Part shown: positions 29,276 to 39,111 of the stretch, piece after piece
Layout of the letters: each line of letters starts with the position of its first letter
Position numbering within the stretch: the first letter of the stretch is position 1
Source: Caulobacteraceae bacterium
GTDB taxonomy: Bacteria; Pseudomonadota; Alphaproteobacteria; Caulobacterales; Caulobacteraceae
DNA length: 64,000 bases
NCBI GenBank assembly: GCA_019748055.1
Contig: JAIEQC010000015.1
Location: forward strand, 62,001 to 126,000
Reading direction: 5' to 3'
Position numbers and translations under genes: made by a program
The notes under the pieces: model-generated
What the model saw: only the letters and a program-made list of their open reading frames with translations
What the model was told of the DNA's origin: nothing
Databases searched by the model: none

Positions 29276-29998
29276 ATGAATCCGCTGGTCCTGATCCCCG
29301 CCCGCATGGCCGCCACCCGCCTGCCGGGCAAGCCTCTGGCCGACATCGGCGGCAAGCCGATGATCGTCCGGGCCTGGGAACGCGCCATGGCCTCCGGGCT
29401 GCCCGTCGCCGTCGCCGCGGGCGATCCGGAGATCGTCGATGCCATCGTCGACGCCGGCGGCGCGGCGGTTCTGACCGATCCGGACCTGCCGTCGGGATCC
29501 GACCGCATCCGCGCGGCGCTCGACGCGCTGGACCCGGAGCGGCGCCATGACGCGGTGATCAATCTGCAGGGCGACATGCCGTTCGCCGATCCCGGCCTGT
29601 CCACCGCGTGCGCGGCCCTGCTGCACGGCCAGCCGGGCTGCGACGTGGCCACCTTGGTCGCTCCGGAAGCCGATCTTTCGGACCGGTCGAACCCCGACGT
29701 GGTCAAGGCCGTTCTGGCGATGGAGCCGGGCGAGCGGCACGGCCGCGCCCTCTACTTCACCCGTTCGACCCTGTACGGGGACGGGCCGGTCTGGCGACAC
29801 GTCGGAATCTACGGCTATCGGCGAGAGGCGCTCGAACGTTTCTGCGCAGCGCCGCCCTCGCCGCTGGAGCGCCGCGAGAAGCTGGAGCAGCTGCGGGCGC
29901 TGGAGATGGGCCTGTCGATCTGGGCCGCCGTCATCGACGCGCCGCCGCTGTCGATCGACAACCCGTCGGATCTTGAAGCGGCGCGCGCTCAGGTCTGA
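29276..29998 (+). CDS. kdsB: 3-deoxy-manno-octulosonate cytidylyltransferase
   Basis: A 240-residue CMP-Kdo synthetase, activating Kdo for lipopolysaccharide inner-core assembly. The nucleotide-binding start LIPARMAATRLPGKPLADI, the motif NLQGDMPFADP and the end segment SIDNPSDLEAAR are all present, and the length fits. ATG 29276 follows GGGGGAAA. It is divergent from the cytochrome gene; the 153-bp gap contains no other feature I can support. Confidence 0.95.
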   Translation: MNPLVLIPARMAATRLPGKPLADIGGKPMIVRAWERAMASGLPVAVAAGDPEIVDAIVDAGGAAVLTDPDLPSGSDRIRAALDALDPERRHDAVINLQGDMPFADPGLSTACAALLHGQPGCDVATLVAPEADLSDRSNPDVVKAVLAMEPGERHGRALYFTRSTLYGDGPVWRHVGIYGYRREALERFCAAPPSPLERREKLEQLRALEMGLSIWAAVIDAPPLSIDNPSDLEAARAQV

Positions 29999-30078
29999 AG
30001 GTCGGTCCGTCAGGAGCCGTCATTTGCGCCGGCCGTCGCACGGGCGCATGAATGGGACCTCATTTCGGGAGGGAACCC

Positions 30079-30513
30079 ATGAAACGCCTCATCGCCGCCT
30101 CCGTCGCCGCCTTCGCCCTGATGGGCACGGCCGGCGCCGCTTCCGCCCAGGACGCCACCGGCGCAGCTCTGGTCGACTACATCTTCGGTCAGCTAGAATC
30201 GGAGTTCGGCATCTCTGCGGCCAGCCGCGCCACCGGCCGGCTGGCTGAGGGCGGCTCGACCACCGGGACCTTCAATGTGGCGTCCGGAGCGAACTACATC
30301 GTGATCGGCGCCTGCGACGAGGGCTGTTCGGACCTGGACCTGGTCGTCCGCGATTCGTCCGGCAATGAAGTCGGTTCGGACTATGAGCCGGACGACGCGC
30401 CGATGGTGGTCATTCCGGCCGGTCAGGGCGGCCGCTACACCTTCGAGGTGCAGATGGCGACCTGCTCGTCGAATTGCCACTTCGGCGTCCGTTCCTACAA
30501 CGCGGGCAACTGA
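30079..30513 (+). CDS. Secreted hypothetical protein with C-terminal beta domain
   Basis: A 144-residue exported protein: signal peptide 1-23 (ending ASAQ), then a beta-rich domain with GGSTTGTFNVASGANYIVIGACDEGCSDLDLVVRD-like strands (cysteines in ACDEGC) and a final TCSSNCHFG cysteine pair. This is the layout of calcium-binding-type or pre-peptidase C-terminal (PPC-like) domains, which end with a strand of the form YTFEVQM; that similarity is inferred. GGGAGGG precedes ATG 30079. Convergent with nudC, 6 nt apart. Confidence 0.7.
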   Translation: MKRLIAASVAAFALMGTAGAASAQDATGAALVDYIFGQLESEFGISAASRATGRLAEGGSTTGTFNVASGANYIVIGACDEGCSDLDLVVRDSSGNEVGSDYEPDDAPMVVIPAGQGGRYTFEVQMATCSSNCHFGVRSYNAGN

Positions 30514-30519
30514 GCCGCC

Positions 30520-31401
30520 TCAGGGATCAACGCCGTCCACCCACGCCTGGATCAGCGTCCGGGCGATGGCGACGGGCGGCGGGGCGATCACCGTCGGATG
30601 GCGGCCGGCCAGGGCGTCGGCCGCCTCCTGACGCGTCAACCAGGCGCTCTCGGCCAGTTCGCTGGGATCCAGCGTCACGGCGTCGCTTTCGACGGCGCAG
30701 ACCAGGCCGATCATCAGCTGCGACGGGAACGGCCACGGTTGACTGGAGTGGTGGCGGACCCGCGTGACCCTCAGCCCTGCCTCCTCGAACAGTTCGCGGG
30801 CGCAGGCCTCCTCGATCGTCTCGCCGGGCTCGATGAAGCCCGCCGGAGCCGACATCCGGCCGGGAGGCCACGCCGGGCCGCGCGCGACGAAGCACCGGTC
30901 CCGGAACACCGGCAGCATGATGCAGACCGGGTCCACGCGCGGGAAATGCTCGGCGCCGCAGCTGGGGCAGGCGCGCCGCCAGCCGCCGCCGGTCGCCAAC
31001 GCCTCCGTGCCGCAGTTGGGGCAGAACCGGTTCCGCCGCCGCCAGTCGAACAGGCTCTTGGCCGCCCCCGCCATGGCCGCGTCGGCCGGCGACATCGCCA
31101 TCGCCGCCTCGCGCAGGGGCATGCCGCCGTCGGCGACCTCCACCGCGAAGACCGGCGCGCCCTTCCAAAGCCCGAGGAAGATTTCCTCGCCCAGCGCGCT
31201 GGCACGGGCCTTCGTCAGGGGAGCCCAGGCCAGCCTCGGCCCGTCGGACCCTTCCTCCGTCACAGGGCCCGCGGCGTCGCAGCGCATCGCCAGAGCCTCA
31301 GGGTGCTTTGCCATCTCGGCGATGAAGGCCGGGTCGTTCCTGCGGTCCCCCGCGCGGTCCAGCGGATTGCCGGCGAAGATGTTGGACGGCGCGTCGCTCA
31401 T
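30520..31401 (-). CDS. nudC: NAD(+) diphosphatase (NudC-type Nudix hydrolase)
   Basis: A 293-residue NudC: an N-terminal domain, a zinc ribbon (CPNCG...CPSCG, ~130-160) and a Nudix domain with the complete box G-x5-E-x7-REL-x-EE-x-GL (GFIEPGETIEEACAREL). It hydrolyses NADH/NAD to NMN and AMP and can remove NAD caps from RNA. The NudC-specific SQPWPFPSQLM motif follows the box. Start ATG 31399-31401 (MSDAPSN). It is divergent from the SRP RNA gene. Confidence 0.95.
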   Translation of the reverse strand: MSDAPSNIFAGNPLDRAGDRRNDPAFIAEMAKHPEALAMRCDAAGPVTEEGSDGPRLAWAPLTKARASALGEEIFLGLWKGAPVFAVEVADGGMPLREAAMAMSPADAAMAGAAKSLFDWRRRNRFCPNCGTEALATGGGWRRACPSCGAEHFPRVDPVCIMLPVFRDRCFVARGPAWPPGRMSAPAGFIEPGETIEEACARELFEEAGLRVTRVRHHSSQPWPFPSQLMIGLVCAVESDAVTLDPSELAESAWLTRQEAADALAGRHPTVIAPPPVAIARTLIQAWVDGVDP

Positions 31402-31425
31402 GCCGCCTGAATAGCGCGGCCCCGC

Positions 31426-31454
31426 TTGCGTCCGCGACCGCGAAATCGCATATG
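31426..31454 (+). promoter_or_regulatory. Putative promoter of the SRP RNA gene
   Basis: TTGCGTC at 31426-31432 and CATATG near 31449-31454 are spaced like -35 and -10 elements and end 6 nt before the predicted RNA 5' end. The match to the Caulobacter consensus is partial. Confidence 0.4.
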
Positions 31455-31459
31455 TCTCC

Positions 31460-31548
31460 CCGGAGATCGCGGGCGAAGGCTTCGCCAACCTGGTCAGGGC
31501 CGGAAGGCAGCAGCCACAACGAATTCCCCTTCGGGTCGCGGTCTCCAC
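31460..31548 (+). ncRNA. ffs: Signal recognition particle RNA (small bacterial type)
   Basis: The invariant SRP core is present: GGTCAGG (31492-31498), CCGGAAGG and GCAGCAGCC, the symmetric and asymmetric internal loops that bind Ffh. The outer stem GGAGATCGCG (31462-31471) pairs with CGCGGTCTCC (31537-31546) with one G-U, and GCGAAGG pairs with CCTTCG inside it. The layout and ~90-nt size match alphaproteobacterial 4.5S RNA. Exact ends are estimated from the stem. It targets inner-membrane proteins together with Ffh and FtsY. Confidence 0.93.
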
Positions 31549-31567
31549 CTTCCCCGCATTGCTGGTC

Positions 31568-31607
31568 GCCCTGGCGCTCGACGCCAGGCGTCTCGTTGCT
31601 TGAGGGC
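31568..31607. repeat. 40-nt dispersed palindromic element, copy C
   Basis: GCCCT (31568-31572) to AGGGC (31603-31607), inner hairpin GACGC-cag-GCGTC at 31580-31592, sharing CGCTCG and TGCTTGAGGGCG with copies A and B. Here it lies between the 3' ends of the SRP RNA and the convergent hisN gene, so unlike A and B it is not in a gene's leader. Confidence 0.7.
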
Positions 31608-31626
31608 GAGAGGAAACGCCCGAGCG

Positions 31627-32412
31627 TCACACCACCGCGCGCTTCAGCGAGACCAGCGCCTGATCCGTCAGGGCGGCGTCGCCGACCGCCAGGATTCGGC
31701 CGTCCGTCCCCGGCGCCTCGCCCAGCCAGTCGGTGACGCGGCCGCCGGCGGCCTCGATCAACGGAACCAGTGCGGTCCAGTCCCAGACCTTGAGCCCGGT
31801 CTCCGCCACCAAGTCCAGGTGCCCCGCCGCCAGCATGGCGTAGGCATAGGCGTCGCAGCCCAGTCGGGCCAGCTTGGCTGCCGCCCGCACCTGACGCCAT
31901 GCGCCCAGTTCCGCGCCGGTGAAAATGTCCGGGTCGGTGGTGGCGATCACCGCGTCGTTCAGGCTCAGACAGGCGCGCACGGCCAGCGGCGTCTCGGCGT
32001 CGCCCTTCAGCAGTCGCGCCCCCGAGGGCCCCCCGACGAAAATCTCTTCCAGATAGGGCTGGGCCACCACGCCGACGGTCGGCCGTCCGGCGACGCGCAG
32101 GCCGATCAGGCAGGTCCACAGGGGCAGGCCGGCGACGAAGGCGCGCGTGCCGTCCACGGGGTCCAGCACCCAGACGTGCTCGGCGTCCGGCCGGTCCTCG
32201 CCGTACTCCTCGCCCACCACGCCGTGGTCGGGAAAGCGCTCGGCGATCAGGCGCCGCATCGCGGCCTCGGCGTCGCGGTCGGCCCGGGTGACGGGATCGC
32301 AGTCGCCGCCCGCGTTCTTGTCGTCGAACCCCACGCCGGTGCGGAAAAGCGGCAGGCTGGCGGCGCCGGCGGCGCGGGCCAGGTCGACGGCGAAGGCTTC
32401 GAGCTCGGTCAT
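31627..32412 (-). CDS. hisN: Histidinol-phosphatase, inositol monophosphatase family
   Basis: A 261-residue Mg-dependent phosphatase of the IMPase fold. Metal-binding motifs: GEEYGE (first glutamate pair), WVLDPVDGTRAF (DPVDGT) and WDWTALVPLIEAAGG. It resembles HisN, which removes phosphate from histidinol phosphate in histidine synthesis, more than inositol monophosphatase or CysQ; this choice is by resemblance. Start ATG 32410-32412 (MTELEAF), with two further in-frame starts just upstream. Confidence 0.85.
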   Translation of the reverse strand: MTELEAFAVDLARAAGAASLPLFRTGVGFDDKNAGGDCDPVTRADRDAEAAMRRLIAERFPDHGVVGEEYGEDRPDAEHVWVLDPVDGTRAFVAGLPLWTCLIGLRVAGRPTVGVVAQPYLEEIFVGGPSGARLLKGDAETPLAVRACLSLNDAVIATTDPDIFTGAELGAWRQVRAAAKLARLGCDAYAYAMLAAGHLDLVAETGLKVWDWTALVPLIEAAGGRVTDWLGEAPGTDGRILAVGDAALTDQALVSLKRAVV

Positions 32413-32457
32413 GGGCGGGGGCATACAGACGCCGCCCCGCGCCGTCACGACCTCAAA

Positions 32458-32841
32458 TCAGGCGGCGTCGCCCTCGACGTGCAGCGACTTGGCCAGGTCC
32501 AGCAGGCGCCGACGGGGCTTCTCGTCGAGCTGATAGTAGGCCTGGATCAGATCCAGCGTCTCCTTGCGGCTGTACATCTCGCCGCCATGGTTGGTCTGGA
32601 CGGCCTCGCGGCGCTCCAGCGCCTCGCTCAGGCCGTCGTAGAAATAGCTGACCGGCGCTTCCAGAGCCTCGGACAACTGCCACAGGCGGGCGGCCGAGAT
32701 GCGGTTTGCGCCGCATTCATACTTCTGGATCTGCTGAAAGCGGATTCCGACCTGGGCTGCCAGCTGCTGCTGGGTCAGGCCCAGCAGGCGGCGGCGGCGA
32801 CGCAGGCGGCGGCCGAGGTGAAGGTCGATGTCGGTGGCCAT
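32458..32841 (-). CDS. XRE family helix-turn-helix regulator
   Basis: A 127-residue protein with an N-terminal Cro/C1-type HTH (residues ~8-62: LGRRLRRRRRLLGLTQQQLAAQ, then IQKYECGANRIS as recognition helix) and a helical C-terminus of ~60 residues. This type is common in Alphaproteobacteria. Target unknown. AAGGGG stands just before ATG 32839-32841. It is divergent from the GlsB-like gene over a 209-bp gap in which I see no other gene. Confidence 0.88.
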   Translation of the reverse strand: MATDIDLHLGRRLRRRRRLLGLTQQQLAAQVGIRFQQIQKYECGANRISAARLWQLSEALEAPVSYFYDGLSEALERREAVQTNHGGEMYSRKETLDLIQAYYQLDEKPRRRLLDLAKSLHVEGDAA

Positions 32842-33050
32842 GGCCCCTTGTTCCCCTGATTGCGGACCGTCCCGAAACGGCACGGCTCGCCCCTCACGCG
32901 GCAAGGGACATGCCGACGTCGCATGACGGGGGAGTGACGGCGTTCGCCGAACGCCCGGCAGTCAAGCTTGGGTTTTCGGTGCAGAGGCAACCCCTCGCGC
33001 CGGCGCGCATTGTAGCGGCACAGATCAACTGTGCTGGAAGGACTGTTCCC

Positions 33051-33299
33051 ATGGGTATTCTCGCTTGGATCGTGATCGGCATCGCCGCCGGCTGGCTGGC
33101 CGAACAGGTCATGGGCCGCAACCACGGTCTGCTGACCAACCTCATCGTCGGCGTCGTCGGCGCCTTCCTCGGCGGCTTCCTCGGCAGCACGCTGTTCGGG
33201 ATCGGCCTCTCGGGCTTCAGCTGGCAGTCGCTGATCGTCGCCTTCGTCGGCGCCTGCATCCTGCTGTTCCTGCTGGGCCTGGTGAAGCGCCGGGCCTGA
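33051..33299 (+). CDS. GlsB/YeaQ/YmgE family membrane protein
   Basis: An 82-residue integral membrane protein with three hydrophobic spans (about 2-18, 27-48, 55-77) and the family pattern GIAAGWLAEQVMG and NLIVGVVGAFLGGFLG. This transglycosylase-associated family is linked to stress responses, with no known enzymatic activity. GGAAGGA stands 8-14 nt before ATG 33051. A strong terminator follows, so it is a single-gene unit. Confidence 0.93.
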   Translation: MGILAWIVIGIAAGWLAEQVMGRNHGLLTNLIVGVVGAFLGGFLGSTLFGIGLSGFSWQSLIVAFVGACILLFLLGLVKRRA

Positions 33300-33320
33300 T
33301 CGCCGGATCAGCTGAATGGA

Positions 33321-33357
33321 GAAGGGCGGCCCCCGCAAGGAGGCCGCCCTTCTTCTT
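33321..33357 (+). terminator. Intrinsic terminator of the GlsB-like gene
   Basis: An 11-bp perfect stem (GAAGGGCGGCC at 33321-33331 with GGCCGCCCTTC at 33342-33352), 10-nt loop, then a TTCTTT tail. It starts 22 nt after the stop codon. Confidence 0.88.
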
Positions 33358-33372
33358 TGGTCCAGGGCGCAA

Positions 33373-33399
33373 GAGGCGGGACCGGGGCGGTCCCGCCTC
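33373..33399 (-). terminator. Hairpin terminator of the 33409-33936 gene
   Basis: An 11-bp perfect stem (GAGGCGGGACC at 33373-33383 with GGTCCCGCCTC at 33389-33399) and a 5-nt loop, 9 nt beyond the stop of the minus-strand gene. The T-tract on the minus side is very short, so strength is uncertain. Confidence 0.55.
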
Positions 33400-33408
33400 A
33401 GGCCTTCC

Positions 33409-33936
33409 TCAGTCCATGGACTCGACGGGCCGCTGACGCTCGACGCGGCGGCGATCCCACCGGCTGACCATCACCGAGCCGGAGGCGTCGGCCTGAACGT
33501 CCGCCGAGGCCGCCGGGACCGCACGCACCACGCCGTCGGCGGTGCGCACCAGCACGGTCTGCACATAGCCGCGCGCGTTGCGCGTCGTGCCGACCACCGA
33601 GCCGATCACGTCGCCGTCGCGGGCCCGCACCTGGGTGCCGACGGCCACGTCGGTCTGGGTCGAGACGCGGCTGGGCCGGGCCGAGACCGTCGTGCCGCCG
33701 CGGGCGTCCACGCCGACGTCGGCCCCGGGCAGGGCGTCGCGGGTGGAGCGGATCGTGTCGCGGCCGAGCTGACGGCCCTCGCGGACCGTTTCGCTCACCC
33801 CCAGATCGGGGCGCGAGACGCCGACGCCGACGTTGCCGGTCGCGTTGCCGCCGACGCCGCCGCCCAGAACCTGGGCCGCCGCCGGCGCCGTCGACACGGC
33901 CAGGGCCGCGCCGGTCAGAAGCAGAAGTTTACGCAT
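33409..33936 (-). CDS. Secreted hypothetical protein
   Basis: A 175-residue exported protein. Signal peptide 1-22 (ending AAAQ), then a glycine/asparagine-rich stretch (VLGGGVGGNATGNVGVGVSRP), a polar helical part, and a C-terminal region with two strand pairs, TQVRARDGDVIGSVVGTTRNARGY and VRTADGVVRAVPAAS, that look like a PRC-barrel-like or small beta-barrel fold. I know of no characterised homologue. Start ATG 33934-33936. The highly polar C-terminus (RWDRRRVERQ) is typical of many Caulobacterales periplasmic proteins. Confidence 0.72.
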   Translation of the reverse strand: MRKLLLLTGAALAVSTAPAAAQVLGGGVGGNATGNVGVGVSRPDLGVSETVREGRQLGRDTIRSTRDALPGADVGVDARGGTTVSARPSRVSTQTDVAVGTQVRARDGDVIGSVVGTTRNARGYVQTVLVRTADGVVRAVPAASADVQADASGSVMVSRWDRRRVERQRPVESMD

Positions 33937-34026
33937 GGGAGATCTCCCCACTTACGCCGGCCAGGGACGCGGCCGGCGCAGCGTTAACGTCGCCGGGTCG
34001 GCCCCGTTTCAGCTTGGCGGGAAGGA

Positions 34027-35859
<1,833 letters not shown>

Positions 35860-35985
35860 TCGGGTAACGGGGAGGGGCGGCCGGAAGATCGGGCCGCGAG
35901 GTTTCGTGCGACGGTGCGGGGAGGCGCGCGCCTCTTACAGAACAACCCGCCGAAACGCCAGCGTGACGCCGCCGGAGGAATCGGC

Positions 35986-36579
35986 TTGAACGGCGGCATG
36001 GACGCGGACAGGACCCTGAAAGATCGGCTGATCGCGGCGGTGCGGGAAGATCCAGACCTGATGGCGGTGCTGCGCACGGCCGCCGGCCTGCGTCTGAACG
36101 ACTGGCTGATCTTCTCCGGCAGCGTCTATCAGTGCGTCTGGAACGCGGTCACGGGGCGACCGGCCGGACACGGAATCAAGGACTTCGACCTCGGTTATTT
36201 CGACGACGACGTCAGCTGGGACGCCGAGGACGCGGTCATCCGCCGGGTCGCCGCGGCCTTCGACGAGCCGCTGCGCAGCCGGGTCGAGGTGCGGAACCAG
36301 CGCCGCGTGTCGGAGTGGTTTCCCGCCAAGTTCGGCGAGCCGTACCCGCCGGTGGCGAGCACTGCCGAGGCGCTGGAGCGGTTCGTGGCGCCCGCGTTCG
36401 CCGTTGGGGTGCGGATGGAGACGGACGGCCGGATCGACGTCGTCGCGCCGTTCGGGCTGGAGGACGTCTTCGCCCTGATAGTGCGCCCGAATCCGAACAG
36501 GCCCCTCGCCAGGGACTGGGACCGCGTGATCGCTGGCCTGCGTGCCCGCTGGCCCGAAGTGAGAGTGGAGACCGCCTGA
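35986..36579 (+). CDS. Nucleotidyltransferase family protein (DUF925-like)
   Basis: A 197-residue protein of the small nucleotidyltransferase-like family: the GSVYQCVWN motif and the acidic pair in KDFDLGYFDDD form the metal-binding site, followed by EVRNQRRVSEWFPAKFG. Activity and substrate are unknown. Start choice: GGAGGAA at 35974-35980 is 5 nt from an in-frame TTG (35986) but 17 nt from the next ATG (35998), so I take TTG. The PhzF gene overlaps its stop by 1 nt (TGATG), indicating coupling. Confidence 0.8.
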   Translation: MNGGMDADRTLKDRLIAAVREDPDLMAVLRTAAGLRLNDWLIFSGSVYQCVWNAVTGRPAGHGIKDFDLGYFDDDVSWDAEDAVIRRVAAAFDEPLRSRVEVRNQRRVSEWFPAKFGEPYPPVASTAEALERFVAPAFAVGVRMETDGRIDVVAPFGLEDVFALIVRPNPNRPLARDWDRVIAGLRARWPEVRVETA

Positions 36580-37388
36580 TGCGCCAGTGGACCGTGGACG
36601 CCTTCGCCGCCGGACCCTTCCTCGGCAACCCGGCCTGTGTCGTCGAGCCGTTCGACGCCTGGCCCGACGACGGCTGGATGCAGGCGCTGGCGCGGGAGAA
36701 CAATCAGGCCGAGACGGCCTTCCTGCGACGCACGGACGATCCCGCCCGCTTCGACCTGCGCTGGTTCACGCCGGGACAGGAAGTGGATCTGTGCGGCCAC
36801 GCCACCCTGGGCGCGGCCCATTCCCTGTGGGCCGAGATGGGGTCGGCCGCGCCGGACCTGGCGTTCGACACGCGGTCGGGGACGCTGTTCGTGCGGCGTC
36901 TGGGCGAACTCTACGAAATGGACTTCCCCGCCGACCTTCCGCGCCCGTGCGAGGCGCCGGCGGGTCCGACTGAAGCGCTGGGGGTGACGCCCGTGCAGGT
37001 TCTGGCCGGCCGCTATCTGCTGGTCGTCCTGCCCGACGCGGCCGCGGTCCACGCCGTGTCGCCCGACCTGAAGGCCTTGGCGACGATCCGGGGCGAGGCG
37101 GGGGAGGCGGGGCACGTCATCGTCTGCGCCCCCGCCGAGCCGACCGACGACGTGGACGTGGTGGACCGGTTCTTCGCGCCCGGCTGCGGCGTGGACGAGG
37201 ACCCGGCCACAGGGTCGGCCCACTGCATCTTGGCGCCGTTCTGGGCCGAACGACTGCGCCGACCGACCGTGCGCTTCCGGCAGGTCTTCCCCACGCGCGG
37301 CGGCGAGATCGAGACCGAGACGCGCGGCGACCGCGTGCTGCTGCGTGGCCGGGCCGTCACGACGATCGAGAGCCGGCTGAGGGTCTGA
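36579..37388 (+). CDS. PhzF family isomerase
   Basis: A 269-residue PhzF-like protein with the two-domain diaminopimelate-epimerase fold. The catalytic acid Glu45 lies in NNQAETAFL. Also conserved are FTPGQEVDLCGHATLGAAH and, near the C-terminus, VDEDPATGSAHC. PhzF itself isomerises a phenazine precursor, but no phenazine genes occur here, so this is a relative of unknown substrate. Coupled to the nucleotidyltransferase gene upstream. A bidirectional terminator follows the stop. Confidence 0.92.
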   Translation: MRQWTVDAFAAGPFLGNPACVVEPFDAWPDDGWMQALARENNQAETAFLRRTDDPARFDLRWFTPGQEVDLCGHATLGAAHSLWAEMGSAAPDLAFDTRSGTLFVRRLGELYEMDFPADLPRPCEAPAGPTEALGVTPVQVLAGRYLLVVLPDAAAVHAVSPDLKALATIRGEAGEAGHVIVCAPAEPTDDVDVVDRFFAPGCGVDEDPATGSAHCILAPFWAERLRRPTVRFRQVFPTRGGEIETETRGDRVLLRGRAVTTIESRLRV

Positions 37389-37390
37389 CG

Positions 37391-37426
37391 AAAGAAAGGG
37401 CGCGGACCCTTTCGGATCCGCGCCCT
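37391..37426 (-). terminator. Bidirectional intrinsic terminator
   Basis: A 10-bp stem (AGGGCGCGGA at 37397-37406 with TCCGCGCCCT at 37417-37426) and a 10-nt loop. On the minus strand it is followed by TTCTTTCG, so it mainly ends the minus-strand gene at 37464, but it also lies 9 nt after the PhzF stop. Confidence 0.75.
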
Positions 37427-37463
37427 CATGCCTCCGGATTGGGTCGGAAGCCTTCGCGATCGC

Positions 37464-37883
37464 TTACCAGCGGCCGCGGCCATCGCGGCTCCGACGGTCA
37501 CCGTCGCGGCGTTCCCAGCGGACGCGTTGCGACAGGCGGTCGAAGCGATGGTCCAGATCGCGGACCTCCTGACGCGACAGGCCGTTGCGCGAATAATGGC
37601 GCTCCAGACGGACCAGGGCGTTCAGCTCGGCCCGCAGGCCGGAAGCCTCGCGGCGGGTCAGAGTGCCGTTGCGCAAACCCTGGTCGATCCGGCGGTCCAG
37701 GTTGGCGACGCGGCGGTGGATCGGCTGCCAGTTGCGGTCATAGTCATGACCGTAGCCGTAGCCATTGCCGTAACCGTAAGACGGCTGGGCGCCGACGTAG
37801 ACGTTGGCGCGGATCTGGGCGGCGGCCGGGACCGCGACCGAAGCCGCGGCCAGGGCGAGGGCGGGGATCAGGATCTTCTTCAT
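37464..37883 (-). CDS. Secreted basic/tyrosine-glycine-rich protein
   Basis: A 139-residue exported protein. Signal peptide 1-23 (ending AAAQ), a short Tyr/Gly/Asn repeat (SYGYGNGYGYGHDYDRNW, ~36-53), then a charged helical domain (RRVANLDRRIDQGLRNGTLTRREASGLRAEL) with a heptad-like spacing, and a very basic tail (RRDGDRRSRDGRG). The helix pattern is common in Caulobacterales periplasmic proteins of unknown role; some bind metals or act as chaperones. GGAG stands 8-10 nt before ATG 37881-37883. Confidence 0.78.
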   Translation of the reverse strand: MKKILIPALALAAASVAVPAAAQIRANVYVGAQPSYGYGNGYGYGHDYDRNWQPIHRRVANLDRRIDQGLRNGTLTRREASGLRAELNALVRLERHYSRNGLSRQEVRDLDHRFDRLSQRVRWERRDGDRRSRDGRGRW

Positions 37884-38095
37884 GGTGCGGTCTCCTTCGA
37901 AACGCTCGCCGGTCCGGGAGGGAGCGACGTTGACCGCAGAAAAGCGCTTCGCGGCTGAGCCGAGCCTGAACGGCGCGGTTAAGGCGCGGTTCATGAACCT
38001 GACGCGCCCGCAATGGGAGCGCGCCGCTTCATTTAGACGTCTCACGCGCACGAGGAGAGCGGGCTTGGGAAAACGGTGAAATGACTCTAGACGGC

Positions 38096-38115
38096 CCGTT
38101 CAGACGCCGTTCAGA
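38096..38115 (+). promoter_or_regulatory. Tandem 11-bp-period direct repeat before the PepSY/two-component operon
   Basis: CCGTTCAGA occurs at 38096-38104 and again at 38107-38115, i.e. with an 11-nt period, one helical turn. Tandem repeats of this spacing are the usual target of OmpR/PhoP-type regulators. It lies 22-42 nt before the PepSY-like gene that is co-transcribed with such a regulator, so autoregulation is likely. No binding evidence. Confidence 0.45.
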
Positions 38116-38137
38116 GCCCTGAAGGCACAAGGCCGAC

Positions 38138-38431
38138 ATGATCCGTTCGCTTCTCCTGACCGTCGCTGCCGCCGCCGCCCTGACCGGCGCTGCGGAGGCA
38201 CGCGCGCTGCCCGCCGGGGCCGCCGCCGACGCCATTCAGGAACGGCGTCGCTTTATGGCCGTTCAGGATCCTCAGGCGGCCATCCGCAACGTCGAGCGCG
38301 GCCGACCCGGCCGCCGCGTCGGCGTCCGCAGCGAAGGGCCCAACATCGTGGTCGTCTGGGAATATCCCGGCGGCCGGATCGCCGAGATCGTGGTCGACGC
38401 CCGTACCGGGCGTATCCTGGGAGAGCGTTGA
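38138..38431 (+). CDS. Periplasmic PepSY-like protein
   Basis: A 97-residue exported protein: signal peptide 1-22, then a single PepSY-like domain ending IAEIVVDARTGRILGER, the characteristic beta-hairpin and VDA.TG.I pattern. Small PepSY proteins often precede PhoP-type two-component pairs and are thought to modulate or report on the sensor; that is inference. Its stop overlaps the response-regulator start by 1 nt (TGATG). Confidence 0.78.
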   Translation: MIRSLLLTVAAAAALTGAAEARALPAGAAADAIQERRRFMAVQDPQAAIRNVERGRPGRRVGVRSEGPNIVVVWEYPGGRIAEIVVDARTGRILGER

Positions 38432-39111
38432 TGCGGGTTCTGCTGGTCGAGGACGACGTCGATCTGTCGCGCCAGCTGAAGGGCGCGCTTTCCGACGCCG
38501 GCTATGCCGTCGATCATGCGCCCGACGGCGAGGAGGCGCATTTCCTCGGCGACACCGAACCCTATGACGTCATCGTGCTGGACCTGGGTCTGCCCAAGAT
38601 CGACGGCGTGTCGGTGCTGGAACGCTGGCGGCGCGAGGGCAAGACGACGCCGGTGCTGATCCTGACGGCGCGCGGCGCCTGGTCGGACAAGGTGTCGGGT
38701 TTCGACGCCGGCGCCGACGACTATCTGACCAAGCCGTTCCACACCGAGGAGTTGCTGGCCCGTCTGCGCGCCCTTCTGCGCCGTTCGGCGGGCGTGGCGA
38801 CGGCGGTTCTGACCTGCGGCGCCCTGAGGCTGGACCCGCGGGCGGCCCGCGCCAGCGTGGATGGCGAGCCTCTGCGCCTGACAAGTCTCGAGTACCGGCT
38901 GCTGCACTACCTGATGATGCACCAAGGTCGGGTGATCAGCCGCACCGAGTTGGTCGAGCACCTGTATGATCAGGACTTCGACCGCGATTCCAATACCATC
39001 GAAGTGTTCGTCGGCCGCCTGCGCAAGAAGATCGGCGCCGATCGCATCGAGACGGTGCGCGGGCTCGGCTATCGCCTCACGCCCCTGCCCGGCGAGGCGG
39101 ACGCGGCGTGA
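38431..39111 (+). CDS. OmpR/PhoP-type response regulator
   Basis: A 226-residue response regulator. Receiver domain 1-115 with the acidic pair Glu7-Asp8/Asp9, phosphorylated Asp51 (VLDLGLP), Thr in ILTA and Lys in LTKPF; DNA-binding winged helix 125-220 (LTSLEYRLLHYLMMH, TIEVFVGRLRKKIG, VRGLGYRL). Most like PhoP. It is coupled at both ends: PepSY gene upstream (1-nt overlap), kinase gene downstream (GTGA overlap). Start ATG 38431. Confidence 0.95.
   Translation: MRVLLVEDDVDLSRQLKGALSDAGYAVDHAPDGEEAHFLGDTEPYDVIVLDLGLPKIDGVSVLERWRREGKTTPVLILTARGAWSDKVSGFDAGADDYLTKPFHTEELLARLRALLRRSAGVATAVLTCGALRLDPRAARASVDGEPLRLTSLEYRLLHYLMMHQGRVISRTELVEHLYDQDFDRDSNTIEVFVGRLRKKIGADRIETVRGLGYRLTPLPGEADAA

Noticed and set aside
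36579..37388. Phenazine biosynthesis gene
   Set aside because: PhzF-fold proteins are widespread outside phenazine producers and no other phz gene is present.
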